NCBI GenBank assembly: GCA_903929795.1
Contig: CAIYWC010000056.1
Location: 1-45,455 of the forward strand
Length of the DNA stretch: 45,455 bases
DNA from: an uncultured Myxococcales bacterium
GTDB lineage: Bacteria; Myxococcota_A; UBA9042
Direction of reading: 5' to 3'
Part shown: piece by piece, positions 1 through 7,819 of the stretch
Layout: each line of letters opens with the position of its first letter
How positions within the stretch are numbered: the stretch's first letter is position 1
Notes under the pieces: generated by a model
What the model saw: the letters and a program-made list of their open reading frames with translations, nothing else
The model's database searches: none
Told to the model about the DNA's origin: nothing
Program-made: the position numbers and the translations under genes

Positions 1-83
1 CTGGAACCATCTCTTCGCTTCGCTCAGACACGGTACACCTCGAGGCCCTACGCTAAACTATCTGAATTTCTGTGTCTCAGATC

Positions 84-851
84 ATGTTGGCAGAGAGGGC
101 CGTGCGCCATCTGCTTGCCCTTGCCACCGCGCTCTGGTTTGCCGCGTGTTCGTCCAGCCCGACCGCCGCTGCGTCCGCGGACGCCGACGCCGCCGCCGCG
201 GACACCGGCGCGCCCGGCGATTGCGCCACCGTCAACCAAACGCTGGCCGCGCAAGCCGGCATCCAGCCCGGTCGCGCGTGCACGGCGGTTGTGCGCCTGG
301 CGGTGGACACGCTCGCGCCCGACGGCTGGAACTTCGTGTGCGGCGCGCCCAAGGCGGTCACCGAAACAGATGCGCGCACGGCCGCCACGGCTGGCTTGCC
401 CACGGGCACGCCCGGTCCCGGCACGCTGGTCAGCGCGGCAAGCCCAACCGACGCCTATGTCTACCGCCAGGACCCCAGCGATTTCGGTTCATTCAGCGTC
501 GTCGCAGCGCAGTCCGGCCTGCTGGTCTTGGGCAGCGACCTGACCTGGAGCGCGGCGGCCACGCCCTATTTCCCCGCGACCTGGCGCCCGGCCAGCGAGC
601 TCGGCCTCGGCTGCGGCACAATGAGCGAAGCGGTGACGCCGCACGTGTACGACGCCGCCGGCGACTCCTTCCCCGTGACGCAAGCCGAGACCGACGGCGC
701 CACCGCAGCGGTCCGGGCCACAGCGCTGTGGAACGCGATTGCGCCGATGGAAGTCGCGCTCATCCGCCTGCAGTTCAGTGTAGACGGCAGCAGCCAGGCG
801 ACGTCCAAGCCGCAGTGGTACGTGGTCCTGGGCGCAGGCTTGGGCGGCTGA
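84..851 (+). CDS. Exported lipoprotein of unknown function
   Basis: The product is about 255 residues. It opens with a short charged stretch, a hydrophobic segment (LLALATALWF) and a lipobox ending FAAC, so it is probably lipidated at Cys22 and anchored in the envelope. The first 25 residues after the Cys are a low-complexity Ser/Ala/Asp linker, as in many myxobacterial-type lipoproteins. The rest holds four Cys residues and no domain I recognise. I chose the ATG at 84. A GTG at 72 and a GTG at 102 (the latter with GAGGG just upstream) are alternatives, and none has an ideal ribosome binding site. A TAAACT box at 54-59 preceded by GC could be the -10. It converges on the leftward operon that ends at 1404. 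Coding status is well supported by the signal peptide and the long frame; function is unknown. Confidence 0.75.
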   Translation: MLAERAVRHLLALATALWFAACSSSPTAAASADADAAAADTGAPGDCATVNQTLAAQAGIQPGRACTAVVRLAVDTLAPDGWNFVCGAPKAVTETDARTAATAGLPTGTPGPGTLVSAASPTDAYVYRQDPSDFGSFSVVAAQSGLLVLGSDLTWSAAATPYFPATWRPASELGLGCGTMSEAVTPHVYDAAGDSFPVTQAETDGATAAVRATALWNAIAPMEVALIRLQFSVDGSSQATSKPQWYVVLGAGLGG

Positions 852-1056
852 GGCGGCGCGGGGCAGCGACCTGCCACGCCGAGACCTTCCGCCTCTCGTT
901 CTCCTGAACCTTCCGCTCCGGTCATCCAATCGCAACCGCTGCCGGGCAGCGTCGCGGACCCAACGTTTGCCCAGGCCGGGGACGACTGCGCGGGCCGCCG
1001 CGCAATCCCGGTGTGGCCGCACGCAACGTGCACGCGAGCGCGGGCGATGCAAATCA

Positions 1057-1200
1057 GGCACGCGGGCCTCGCGTCCGCGGCCGCAGGGCACGCGGCACCC
1101 AGATCCCGAAAACCCTCGCGGCCCGGAGGGCACGCGGGCCACGCGTCCGCGGCCGTAGGGCACGCGGCACCCAGATCCCGAAAACCCTCGCGGCCCAAAG
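1057..1200. repeat. 72-bp tandem repeat, two copies plus a partial third
   Basis: Copy 1 spans 1057-1128 and copy 2 spans 1129-1200, nearly identical. A partial third copy (GGCACGCGG) starts at 1201. Within each unit the core GGCACGCGG occurs twice, 30 bp apart, so it recurs at 1057, 1087, 1129, 1159 and 1201. No coding function is apparent. Confidence 0.85.
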
Positions 1201-1275
1201 GGCACGCGGTCCCCGCGCTGGCCTGCTCCCCAGACGCGCTCACCTCGCACACCGCTTGGCGGAGGTGGGCTCCGA

Positions 1276-1300
1276 TTTGCCGACACTTCGTGTCGGCAAA
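1276..1300. terminator. Perfect 11-bp hairpin, possible bidirectional terminator
   Basis: Arms TTTGCCGACAC (1276-1286) and GTGTCGGCAAA (1290-1300) flank a 3-nt loop. Flanking bases extend the pairing imperfectly (GGTGGGC upstream with GCCCCACC downstream). It lies between convergent genes, so transcript ending is the simplest role. The A/T ends give a short U-run in either direction, but not a classic one. Confidence 0.45.
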
Positions 1301-1337
1301 AGCTCGGGGGCCCCACCGACCCAAAAGGAAAGGGAGC

Positions 1338-1364
1338 GCGAGGGAAAACTGCGTTTTCCCTCGC
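1338..1364. terminator. Perfect 12-bp hairpin, possible terminator of the leftward operon
   Basis: Arms GCGAGGGAAAAC (1338-1349) and GTTTTCCCTCGC (1353-1364) pair perfectly around the loop TGC. It lies 40 bp beyond the stop of the leftward gene ending at 1404. A similar GAGG-GAAAAC stem occurs at 45019-45057, at the other end of the window. Confidence 0.5.
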
Positions 1365-1403
1365 ACCCGGCGCGCCAGCGGCGCCGGCCCCGCGCCCCGC
1401 GCG

Positions 1404-2255
1404 TCAGACCCGCGTAATCGGCACCAGCACCCCGCCATCCGGCGTCGCCCGCGGCACATCCGGAATCACAAACCGCTCGCCCGCCTCGATGCGGTCCTGC
1501 AGCGCGCGCATCGCCGGCACGTCGTGGCCTTCCAGCCAAAAGCTCGCCGGCGGCCGCGGCAGCACAACGCTCGCGTCGCCCATGGACGCCCGCAGCGCCG
1601 CGTCCGTCACGCGAAAGCCGTAGGTCAGCGTCTCGTGCTCGGAGTGCGCCGGCGTGAACGCCGTCTGCAGGTCCAGCGGGCCAAATTTCACGTGGATGAA
1701 CAGCGCCTTGGACAGCCACTGCGTCGCGCCCCAGAACTCCTGAACGCCAAAGCACTTCAGCGCCAGGCCCTTGGTCAGGCTGCCCAGGCCGCGCAGGTCG
1801 GTGTCGGTCACGCCCGCGCGCTCGAACACGGGCGCGAGGCTCGACAGGTTGTGGCCAAACCAGATGCCCGGGCGGTGCATCGGAATCGCGACGTACATGC
1901 TGACCGGCACCAGGCCGTCGTAGTCGTGCGGCACCTTGAAAAGCTCGCGCGCCTTGGGCCACAGCGTCGCCGCGGGCCGCGCCAGGCCGTAGATCGCGCC
2001 GGGCATTTCGGAACAGTCAAAAAACACCCAGCGCGGCATCGGCATGCCTTCCGGGCCAAAAGTCAGGCCGTCCAGCCGGTGCAAAAGCCGCAGGAACACT
2101 TCTGATTCCAGCTTCAGCGGGTCGATGATGTTCTCCGGCGGCACCGGCACGCCAAACGGCGCGCGATCCAGCGCCGGCAGGTTGAACGGCGTGGCGACGA
2201 GGTAGGGCGTGAACTCGTCCAGCAGCCGGGGATTGCGTACGGGAAACGGCAACAT
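1404..2255 (-). CDS. Conserved hypothetical protein, tandem paralogue A
   Basis: The product is 283 residues with no signal peptide or membrane segment, so probably cytoplasmic. It is clearly a paralogue of the gene just upstream. Shared blocks include LTFGPxGMxMPxWVF followed by DC and MPGA, then GLVPVS plus AIPM, and later TQW, GPL and FTPAHS/YTPAHS. I do not recognise the family. The ATG at 2255 is preceded by TGAGGACGC, giving a GAGG ribosome binding site that overlaps the stop of the upstream paralogue. The gap is 6 nt, so the two are almost certainly co-transcribed and possibly translationally coupled. The conserved aromatic, Pro and His positions could mark an enzyme pocket, but no known catalytic signature is visible. 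Confidence 0.8.
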   Translation of the reverse strand: MLPFPVRNPRLLDEFTPYLVATPFNLPALDRAPFGVPVPPENIIDPLKLESEVFLRLLHRLDGLTFGPEGMPMPRWVFFDCSEMPGAIYGLARPAATLWPKARELFKVPHDYDGLVPVSMYVAIPMHRPGIWFGHNLSSLAPVFERAGVTDTDLRGLGSLTKGLALKCFGVQEFWGATQWLSKALFIHVKFGPLDLQTAFTPAHSEHETLTYGFRVTDAALRASMGDASVVLPRPPASFWLEGHDVPAMRALQDRIEAGERFVIPDVPRATPDGGVLVPITRV

Positions 2256-2261
2256 GCGTCC

Positions 2262-3131
2262 TCACAGCCCCTGGTTGGTCGGCGGCGCGCGGTGCAGCGG
2301 CACCCGCACGTGCGCGCCGTGTTCAATCGTGTGGCCAACGACAAGCACGCGCTGGCCGCCTTCGATATCGCGCTGCAGGCTCTTCAGCGCCTCGACGTCG
2401 TCCACGTCCAGCAGCGTGTTCGGCGGCGGCGCAGCCGGATGCACGCGCGGCGAGGCCAGCACCGTGTTGTGCTGCAGGTCCGTCAGCGGCAGGCGAAAGC
2501 TCAGCGTGCGCGGCAGGCTGTGCGCCGGCGTATACGCGGTGACCAGCTCCAGCGGCCCCAAGTCCGCGTAGACCTTCAGCTTGGGCGAGCGCCACTGCGT
2601 CGTGCCATACAGCGTCTGGATCGGAAACACCTGCAGCCCCAGCGCCAGCGTCACCTTCAGGATGCCCGCCGGCGCGATGCCCGGCGACACCTGGTTCAAC
2701 GACTCCAGCGTGTACAGCAGCCAGGTGTGCGGCACCTGCGCGCCGCCGGAAAAGCCCGCCAGCATCGGGATCGCGATGAACAGGGACACCGGCACCAGGC
2801 CTTCGTAGTCCTCGGGGACCTGCATCGCCTCGCGCGCCCAGTCTTCCAGCTTGTTGGCGCGAATCGCCAGACCAAAAACCGCGCCGGGCATCACCGCGCA
2901 GTCGTAGAACACCCAGGACGGCATCTCCATGCCAAACGGCCCAAACGTCAGCTTGTCGACAAGCTGCAGCATCGCCAGGAACGGCCCGTGGCGCCGCTCC
3001 TGCGGGTGGAACACGTTTTGGCGCGGAATCTGCACGCCCAGCGGCGTCAGGTTCAAGTCCCGCAAAATCCAAGGGTTGGCGATGAGGTAGGGCTCGCACT
3101 GCTGCAGAATCGGGCCGTAGAGGGAGAGCAC
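2262..3131 (-). CDS. Conserved hypothetical protein, tandem paralogue B
   Basis: The product is 289 residues from a GTG at 3131, which has GAGG 5 nt upstream. A longer frame from a TTG at 3206 would add 25 Arg/Pro-rich residues absent from paralogue A, so I prefer the GTG. From that start its N-terminus (VLSLYGPILQQ) lines up with that of paralogue A (MLPFPVRNPRL). The conserved blocks are the same as in A: LTFGPFGMEMPSWVFYDCA, GLVPVSLFIAIPM and GPLELVTAYTPAHS. Divergence between the copies is large enough for separate functions or a heteromer. It sits between the Kazal lipoprotein gene and paralogue A in one leftward operon. Function is unknown. Confidence 0.78.
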   Translation of the reverse strand: MLSLYGPILQQCEPYLIANPWILRDLNLTPLGVQIPRQNVFHPQERRHGPFLAMLQLVDKLTFGPFGMEMPSWVFYDCAVMPGAVFGLAIRANKLEDWAREAMQVPEDYEGLVPVSLFIAIPMLAGFSGGAQVPHTWLLYTLESLNQVSPGIAPAGILKVTLALGLQVFPIQTLYGTTQWRSPKLKVYADLGPLELVTAYTPAHSLPRTLSFRLPLTDLQHNTVLASPRVHPAAPPPNTLLDVDDVEALKSLQRDIEGGQRVLVVGHTIEHGAHVRVPLHRAPPTNQGL

Positions 3132-3209
3132 GGAAACCTCGGGCGCGCGCGTCGGGCGCGGCAGGCGCTGAGCGCGCAGGGTGCGCGGGTGCTCTGCCGG
3201 CGTCAAGCG

Positions 3210-4016
3210 CTACGGAATCGGGCAGCCGCTGCCGACCAAGCCGACGCTCATGCCCGCGGCGTCGGCGGTGCATTCGCTGGCGTAGACCTTGCCGTCGCAG
3301 CCGCAGACCGGGGCGTAAATCGCGTCGCAGACCTGCGGCTTGACGGTGCAGACGCCGATTTTGCCGCATTGGCTGGTGGCGGTCTTGCAGAAGCTGCCGC
3401 TGCCGCATTCGCTGTCGGCGCTGCAGCTTTTGCCGCTTGTGTCCACGGTGGTGGTGTCGTCGCAGCTGCCGGGCGGGATCATGCAGGCGTCCGTGGCGTA
3501 GCAGTTCCAGCCCTTGCCGTCGCAGGTGCAGACGGTGGACGCGAAGCACTTGCCGCAGCAGCACTCCTGGCCGTAGTTGCAGACCAAGCCGGTGCTGCTG
3601 CAGCTGGCGCCGATGCCGGCGGTGGTGGGGCAGACGTCGACCGGCGTCGTGTCGGGCGTGTCGGCGATCGCCACGTCCGCACCGCACTTTTGCTGGCATT
3701 CGCTGGGGGTGCCGCCCATTCCGGGCATCGCGCCGCAGGCAAAGCCGCCGTTGCCGCAGACAAGCACGCCGTTCAGGCTGCACGGCGCGCCGGAGATGAC
3801 GCCGTCGACGCAGCACGCCATGTCCGTGACCGGAATGCAGTTTTGCCCGGTGTCGGCCGCGCTGTCCACCAAGCCGTTGTCGGCCGTGGCGTCGCCAATC
3901 GCGCCGCCGTCCGCGTCGTTGCCGCCCGCGTCCGCGCCGACCGCGCCCACGCCGCTGTCGCACGCCGCCAAGCTGAGCGCCATCGCGCCTGCGAGACACC
4001 AGATTGCCCGCTTCAT
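3210..4016 (-). CDS. Cys-rich lipoprotein with C-terminal Kazal-type domain
   Basis: The product is 268 residues. The start is the ATG at 4016, with GGAGG 7 nt upstream; the open frame extends further but lacks a signal. A signal peptide ends in LSLAAC, predicting lipidation at Cys19, followed by an Asp/Ala/Gly linker to about residue 58. The middle is strongly Cys-rich and probably disulphide-bonded outside the cytoplasm. Residues about 222-266 match the Kazal serine-protease-inhibitor pattern, with YAPVCGCDGKVYASEC followed by AAGMSV and a last Cys. In known Kazal domains this loop blocks serine proteases; here that role is inferred. It is the first gene of the leftward operon with the two paralogues, so they may act together at the envelope. 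Confidence 0.85.
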   Translation of the reverse strand: MKRAIWCLAGAMALSLAACDSGVGAVGADAGGNDADGGAIGDATADNGLVDSAADTGQNCIPVTDMACCVDGVISGAPCSLNGVLVCGNGGFACGAMPGMGGTPSECQQKCGADVAIADTPDTTPVDVCPTTAGIGASCSSTGLVCNYGQECCCGKCFASTVCTCDGKGWNCYATDACMIPPGSCDDTTTVDTSGKSCSADSECGSGSFCKTATSQCGKIGVCTVKPQVCDAIYAPVCGCDGKVYASECTADAAGMSVGLVGSGCPIP

Positions 4017-4155
4017 CGCTGCCTCCGTTGCGCGCCCGCTGGAGCGACGCCCAACAAGAAAGCACGAAGCGTGCCAGCGGCCGAAATTTGTGCAGCCACG
4101 CGATTCCAAGGCGTTAGCGGCGCTGGCACAGCAGCCATCGCGGCGGTACTTGTAG

Positions 4156-4184
4156 AAAAACACGACATGTCGAGATTCTCGACA
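4156..4184 (-). terminator. Hairpin with T-run after purC
   Basis: Reading leftward, the purC stop is followed within 4 nt by a perfect inverted repeat (TGTCGAGA, one base, TCTCGACA; 4168-4184) and then, 7 nt later, a run of five T (complement of 4156-4160). This fits an intrinsic terminator for purB-purC. A second short palindrome, CGACATGTCG, overlaps its left arm. Confidence 0.55.
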
Positions 4185-4188
4185 GCGA

Positions 4189-4905
4189 CTAGCCGCCGGT
4201 CACGCGCTTGAGCATGTCCTGGTACGCGTCCTCGATGCCGCCGAGGTCCTGGCGGAACCGGTCCTTGTCCAGCTTCTTGCCGGTGCCGACTTCCCAGAAC
4301 CGGCAGCAGTCCGGCGAAATCTCATCCGCCAGCAGCAGCGTGCCGTCGGGCAGCTTGCCGAATTCAAGCTTGAAATCAATGAGCTCGACGCCGACGGTCA
4401 GAAAAAACGCCTTGAGGATCTCGTTGACCTTGCGCGCCAGGCGATCCAGTTCCGCGGTCTCGTGCGGCGTCGCGAGGCCAATCGCGATCGCGGCTTCCGC
4501 GGTGATCAGCGGGTCTCCCAACTCATCTTTTTTCAAGAAGAATTCCACGATCGGCGCCGGCAGGATCGTGCCTTCCGCCACCGCGTAACGCTTGGCGAAC
4601 GTGCCGGCGACGCGGTTGCGCACCACCACCTCCAGCGGCACGATCTCGACCTTGCGACTGACCATCCGCCTTTCGTCCAGCGCCTCGACGAAATGCGTAG
4701 GAATCCCCTTTGATTCCAGCAGCTTGTACAGCGCCTTGGTGATCGCCAGGTTGACCACGCCTTTGCCGACAATCTGGCCGAATTTCTGGCGGTTGAACGC
4801 CGTCGCGTCGTCCTTGAAATACTGCACGATGAGCGTCGGGTCGCTTGTGTGAAACAGCGTCTTGGCCTTGCCTTCGTAGAAAGAATCGAGGATTTTCAGG
4901 GACAT
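4189..4905 (-). CDS. purC: Phosphoribosylaminoimidazole-succinocarboxamide synthase (SAICAR synthetase)
   Basis: This cytoplasmic enzyme joins aspartate to CAIR with ATP, giving SAICAR in purine synthesis. The 238-residue length is normal for the family. Landmarks are the N-terminal FYEGKAKTLF, the RNRVAG block, LIDFKLEFG and the late ADEISPDCCRFW signature. The ATG at 4905 follows purB by 10 nt with GAGGTGTCCC upstream. The purB-purC order places two consecutive aspartate-linked purine steps (SAICAR made by PurC, cleaved by PurB) in one leftward transcript that ends at the hairpin by 4168. No truncation is apparent. Confidence 0.97.
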   Translation of the reverse strand: MSLKILDSFYEGKAKTLFHTSDPTLIVQYFKDDATAFNRQKFGQIVGKGVVNLAITKALYKLLESKGIPTHFVEALDERRMVSRKVEIVPLEVVVRNRVAGTFAKRYAVAEGTILPAPIVEFFLKKDELGDPLITAEAAIAIGLATPHETAELDRLARKVNEILKAFFLTVGVELIDFKLEFGKLPDGTLLLADEISPDCCRFWEVGTGKKLDKDRFRQDLGGIEDAYQDMLKRVTGG

Positions 4906-4915
4906 GGGACACCTC

Positions 4916-6238
4916 TCAAGGGTTGGCGATTTGGGCAGCTTCCGCCAGCGCGCGGTCCAAAATCAGATCGGCATGGCGCAGATGGTGGTGCAGATCGAAG
5001 CAGCGATCCAGCGCGGCTTCGTCCAAAAATGCACGGATTTCGCGATCTTCCAGCAGCAGCGCCTTCATCTCGGACGCACCACCGGACGTCACCGCCGCCA
5101 GCGCCGACCGCTGCACGATGCCGTATGCCGTCTGGCGCAGCACGCCCGCGTCGACAAGCGCCAGCAGCACGTTGCCGGAAAAGAACGCGCCGGCGGCCAA
5201 ATCCAGTGTTTTCGCCATCTTATCGGCGTGGACGACGAGCCCGCTGACCAGCCCCGCGGTCCGGTGCAGCATGAAATCCAGTGTCACCGTCGCGTCCGGC
5301 GCGATGTAGCGCTCCACCGACGAGTGCGAAATGTCCCGCTCATGCCACAGCGGCACGTTGGCGCGCGCCATGTCGGCAAAGCCGTAGATCACCCGCGCCA
5401 GTCCACACAAGTTCTCGGAAAGAATCGGGTTTTTCTTGTGCGGCATCGCGGAACTGCCGCGCTGCCCGGCGCCAAACGCCTCGTGCACCTCGCCGACTTC
5501 CGAGCGCTGCAGGTGGCGCACGTTCACGGCCAGCCGCTCGATCGCACCCGCTACGCTCGCCAGCGCGGCAAAATACGCGGCGTGGCGATCGCGCGGCACA
5601 ACCTGCGTCGGCACCGTCTCCGCGCGCAGCCCCAGCGTCGCCAGCGCGAGGGTCTCCGCTTCCGGCGGCGTTTGCGCGTACGTGCCCACGGCGCCGGACA
5701 GCGTGCCAAAGGCGATCTCGTCCTGTGCGACGGCCAGCCGGTGCCAGCACCGCACGAATTCCGCCAGATGACCGGCCAGCACGAGGCCAAAAGTCGTCGG
5801 CTCCGCGTGCATCCCGTGGCTGCGGCCAATCGTGAACGTGTGGCGGTGCGCGCGTGCCTGGTCCGCCAGCGCCCGGATCACCTGTTTCAAGCCCAGCTGC
5901 AGCAGTTGCCCGGCATCGCGCAGCAGCATCGCCAGCGAAGTATCCAAAATGTCAGAGGAAGTCAGTCCGCGGTGCAGCAGCCGCGCCGGCTCGCCCACGG
6001 ACTCTTCGACCATCGTCAAAAACGCGATGACGTCGTGCTTCACGACCGCCTCGATCTCGGCGGCGCGCTCCGGCCGCAGGATCGCCGACCGTTCCACGTT
6101 GTCCGCCGTCCCCGCCGGCGCCAGCCCCAGCTGCTCGAGCGCCCGGAGGTGCGCGCACTCCACCTGCAGCCAGCGCACCAGGCGGGCCTCGTCGGTCCAG
6201 AGCGCGGTCATCTCGGGGCGGCTGTAGCGGGCAATCAC
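4916..6238 (-). CDS. purB: Adenylosuccinate lyase
   Basis: PurB removes fumarate from SAICAR and from adenylosuccinate in purine synthesis. The product is 440 residues from the GTG at 6238, which gives the family-typical start IARYSRPEM and has AGGAG 6 nt upstream. The open frame continues 52 codons further upstream without homology. The fumarase/aspartase superfamily signature GSSAMPHKKNP is present around residues 260-270, followed by ILSENL. The active-site region TSSDILDT lies earlier in the chain. It is the first gene of the purB-purC pair. One of the two 125-bp dispersed repeats lies just upstream (6347-6471), leaving a leader of up to about 108 nt. Confidence 0.97.
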   Translation of the reverse strand: MIARYSRPEMTALWTDEARLVRWLQVECAHLRALEQLGLAPAGTADNVERSAILRPERAAEIEAVVKHDVIAFLTMVEESVGEPARLLHRGLTSSDILDTSLAMLLRDAGQLLQLGLKQVIRALADQARAHRHTFTIGRSHGMHAEPTTFGLVLAGHLAEFVRCWHRLAVAQDEIAFGTLSGAVGTYAQTPPEAETLALATLGLRAETVPTQVVPRDRHAAYFAALASVAGAIERLAVNVRHLQRSEVGEVHEAFGAGQRGSSAMPHKKNPILSENLCGLARVIYGFADMARANVPLWHERDISHSSVERYIAPDATVTLDFMLHRTAGLVSGLVVHADKMAKTLDLAAGAFFSGNVLLALVDAGVLRQTAYGIVQRSALAAVTSGGASEMKALLLEDREIRAFLDEAALDRCFDLHHHLRHADLILDRALAEAAQIANP

Positions 6239-6346
6239 GGTGGGCTCCTGCGGCTTGTCAAGCAGCGCGGCGCGAGTGTCCCCCAACGCCGCGCGGCAGA
6301 TCAACCCGTGGACGCCGATGTTGCGGCAACGTTGCGCGTCAGACCT

Positions 6347-6471
6347 GCTGACCCGCAGCGACGACCCCATTTCGTTTGTCAGACCGGTTGCCATTCGGAC
6401 CCGGACCGCGAGCGTTCACCTCCGGTGGCACGCCGCGGCTCGAACGGCTTTGATCGCCGAATTTGGTCAGC
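6347..6471. repeat. 125-bp dispersed element, copy A, with inverted termini
   Basis: It starts GCTGACC and ends GGTCAGC, a 7-bp terminal inverted repeat. By eye it aligns over its full length with 10689-10813, also 125 bp. Shared blocks include TCCGGTGGCA, GCCGCGG followed by TCGA, and GGACCGCG. The right terminus contains the stop codon of the leftward gene ending at 6467. It encodes nothing evident. It could be a miniature mobile element or a repeated regulatory or terminator sequence. Confidence 0.65.
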
Positions 6472-7759
6472 GTGAAGCGAGGCGCCAGGCCGCCTCAAAC
6501 GCCACGCCCAGGTCTGACCAGACCCAGTCCACCTGCATTGGCCCGTCAAACCAGCCTTGCGTGCTCGTCAGCAGCCGTTGGCGATCGTGGTCCGCCATGG
6601 CGGCCTGGCCCGGCAGCTTGCCGCCCAGCACCGCTTGGGTCTGCACCAGCATCGCCGGCGTCGTTGCGACTACCCGCCAGCCGTGCACCAGCGCTGTCGG
6701 CAGGCCCGCGGGCGGCGGCACATCGGCGGTCCACACCGCGCTCTCGGCGCCATCGGGCGCGCGCTGCCACACCAGCGTCGGCGCGGCATTGAGCGCCGCC
6801 AGCGACTGTGCCAGCAGCGGCGAGGTCGGACCGTACTGCCCCGCCAGCTTGGCCCGCAGCGCCGCCGGCAGCCGGACGATGGCCGCCGCCGTCGCATCGG
6901 CCGCAATCCAGCCCGTCGCGTCGTCCACCGCGGCCACGTCAGCGATCTCCTTGAGCCAAATCGCGCCGTGCTGGTCGATCCCCGCGTGGACATGCAGCCG
7001 CACCCGGTCGGCGTCCCGCCGCAGCCCGACGCCCAGCCACTGCACGTTCGCGATGCCCTCGTCCAGCCACGCCTCGCGCGTCAGCCCGCGCAGCAGCCGC
7101 ACCGCCGCCGCGCGGGCCACAAACAGGTGCGCCGTCCCGCCGCCGACACGCTCCAGCGCCGCGCGGTACGGCAGAGCCACGCCGAGATGCGACGCCGGTT
7201 GGTCGGGCAGGGCGCGCGCCAGCAGCCGCTCCGGGTCATGGCTCGCGGGCGCAAAGGCAAGTCGCAGCAACTCGGGCGTCACGTCCAGCCGGGTCGCCGT
7301 CGCGTCGCCGGCCAGCGCCGCCAGCTGCTGGCTCCACGTCTGCGCGGTGTGCGCGGCGTCCGGCGTCTGCGGCCGGTTGGGCAGCGTCAGCACGGCGTCG
7401 CGATCCCAGCCGCACAGCGTCCACGGCTCGTCCACCGCGAGGCCCGGCGCGCGGGTGTTCTGGGCAAACGGCGTCGCCGCCGCCAGCAGGCGTGTCACCT
7501 CAGCCGGCAAAGCCGCCGCTGCGTGGGTCTGCAGCGCGTCGAGCGCGGGCCCCAGCTCCGCCGGCGCATCCAGCAGCACGACCCAGTCGCAGCGCTGGCC
7601 TGTGGCTTTCACTGCCGGCGCAAACGACTCGCCGTGGTACAGCTGCCAGCCGCTCCACACCATGACCGACGCCGAAAGGATGGCGGCCAAGGCAAAAATC
7701 GCTGCGGCGACGGTCGGTTTGCCGCGGTCCGGCTGCGGATTCTTGTTGGCATTCGTCAT
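6467..7759 (-). CDS. Membrane-anchored protein of unknown function
   Basis: The product is 430 residues with a Lys/Asp/Pro-rich N-terminus, one hydrophobic helix at about residues 16-37 (VAAAIFALAAILSASVMVW) and a long, presumably periplasmic, Ala/Leu-rich domain with few Cys. The topology suggests a single-pass signal anchor. The overall layout, with its many short hydrophobic segments in the C-terminal half, resembles large DUF-type secreted proteins, but I cannot name a family. It is divergent from trmB, with a 60-bp gap between the two start codons. Its TGA lies inside the right terminus of the dispersed repeat at 6347-6471, so an insertion may have set the current C-terminus. Confidence 0.72.
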   Translation of the reverse strand: MTNANKNPQPDRGKPTVAAAIFALAAILSASVMVWSGWQLYHGESFAPAVKATGQRCDWVVLLDAPAELGPALDALQTHAAAALPAEVTRLLAAATPFAQNTRAPGLAVDEPWTLCGWDRDAVLTLPNRPQTPDAAHTAQTWSQQLAALAGDATATRLDVTPELLRLAFAPASHDPERLLARALPDQPASHLGVALPYRAALERVGGGTAHLFVARAAAVRLLRGLTREAWLDEGIANVQWLGVGLRRDADRVRLHVHAGIDQHGAIWLKEIADVAAVDDATGWIAADATAAAIVRLPAALRAKLAGQYGPTSPLLAQSLAALNAAPTLVWQRAPDGAESAVWTADVPPPAGLPTALVHGWRVVATTPAMLVQTQAVLGGKLPGQAAMADHDRQRLLTSTQGWFDGPMQVDWVWSDLGVAFEAAWRLASR

Positions 7760-7780
7760 CTTGCGGCTCGGTCATGCGGG

Positions 7781-7809
7781 TTGGCGGTTTTGACGCACTG
7801 CGCTATGCT
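7781..7809 (+). promoter_or_regulatory. Predicted promoter for trmB
   Basis: TTGGCG (7781-7786), a 17-nt spacer and TATGCT (7804-7809) match a sigma-70-type promoter. The expected transcript start near 7816 lies only a few bases before the preferred ATG at 7820, implying a nearly leaderless mRNA. This fits the lack of a Shine-Dalgarno sequence there. Confidence 0.55.
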
Positions 7810-7819
7810 CCGCGCCGCG

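Larger units (their letters stand above)
852..1403. other. Non-coding region between convergent genes, repeat-rich
   Basis: This 552-bp stretch separates two convergent genes and holds no open frame that looks real. It contains a small hairpin at 937-951 (CGCTGCC, one base, GGCAGCG), a 72-bp tandem duplication at 1057-1200, and two strong hairpins at 1276-1300 and 1338-1364. The frames that cross it are Arg/Ala/Pro-rich and lack a ribosome binding site. Confidence 0.75.

Noticed and set aside
852..1403. tRNA or other structured RNA gene in the left non-coding region
   Set aside because: No cloverleaf or GTTCGA-type T-loop could be placed; hairpins fit terminators better.
1011..2105. Rightward open frames across the 72-bp repeat and into the unknown paralogue
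   Set aside because: Their only regularity comes from the DNA repeat, and they run antisense to a real gene.
2292..4211. 639-residue rightward open frame opposite the Kazal operon
   Set aside because: Low-complexity Arg/Ala/His composition; the leftward genes have lipobox, Kazal motif and ribosome binding sites.
6239..6346. Purine riboswitch or attenuator before purB
   Set aside because: No recognisable aptamer core or intrinsic terminator was seen in the short leader.
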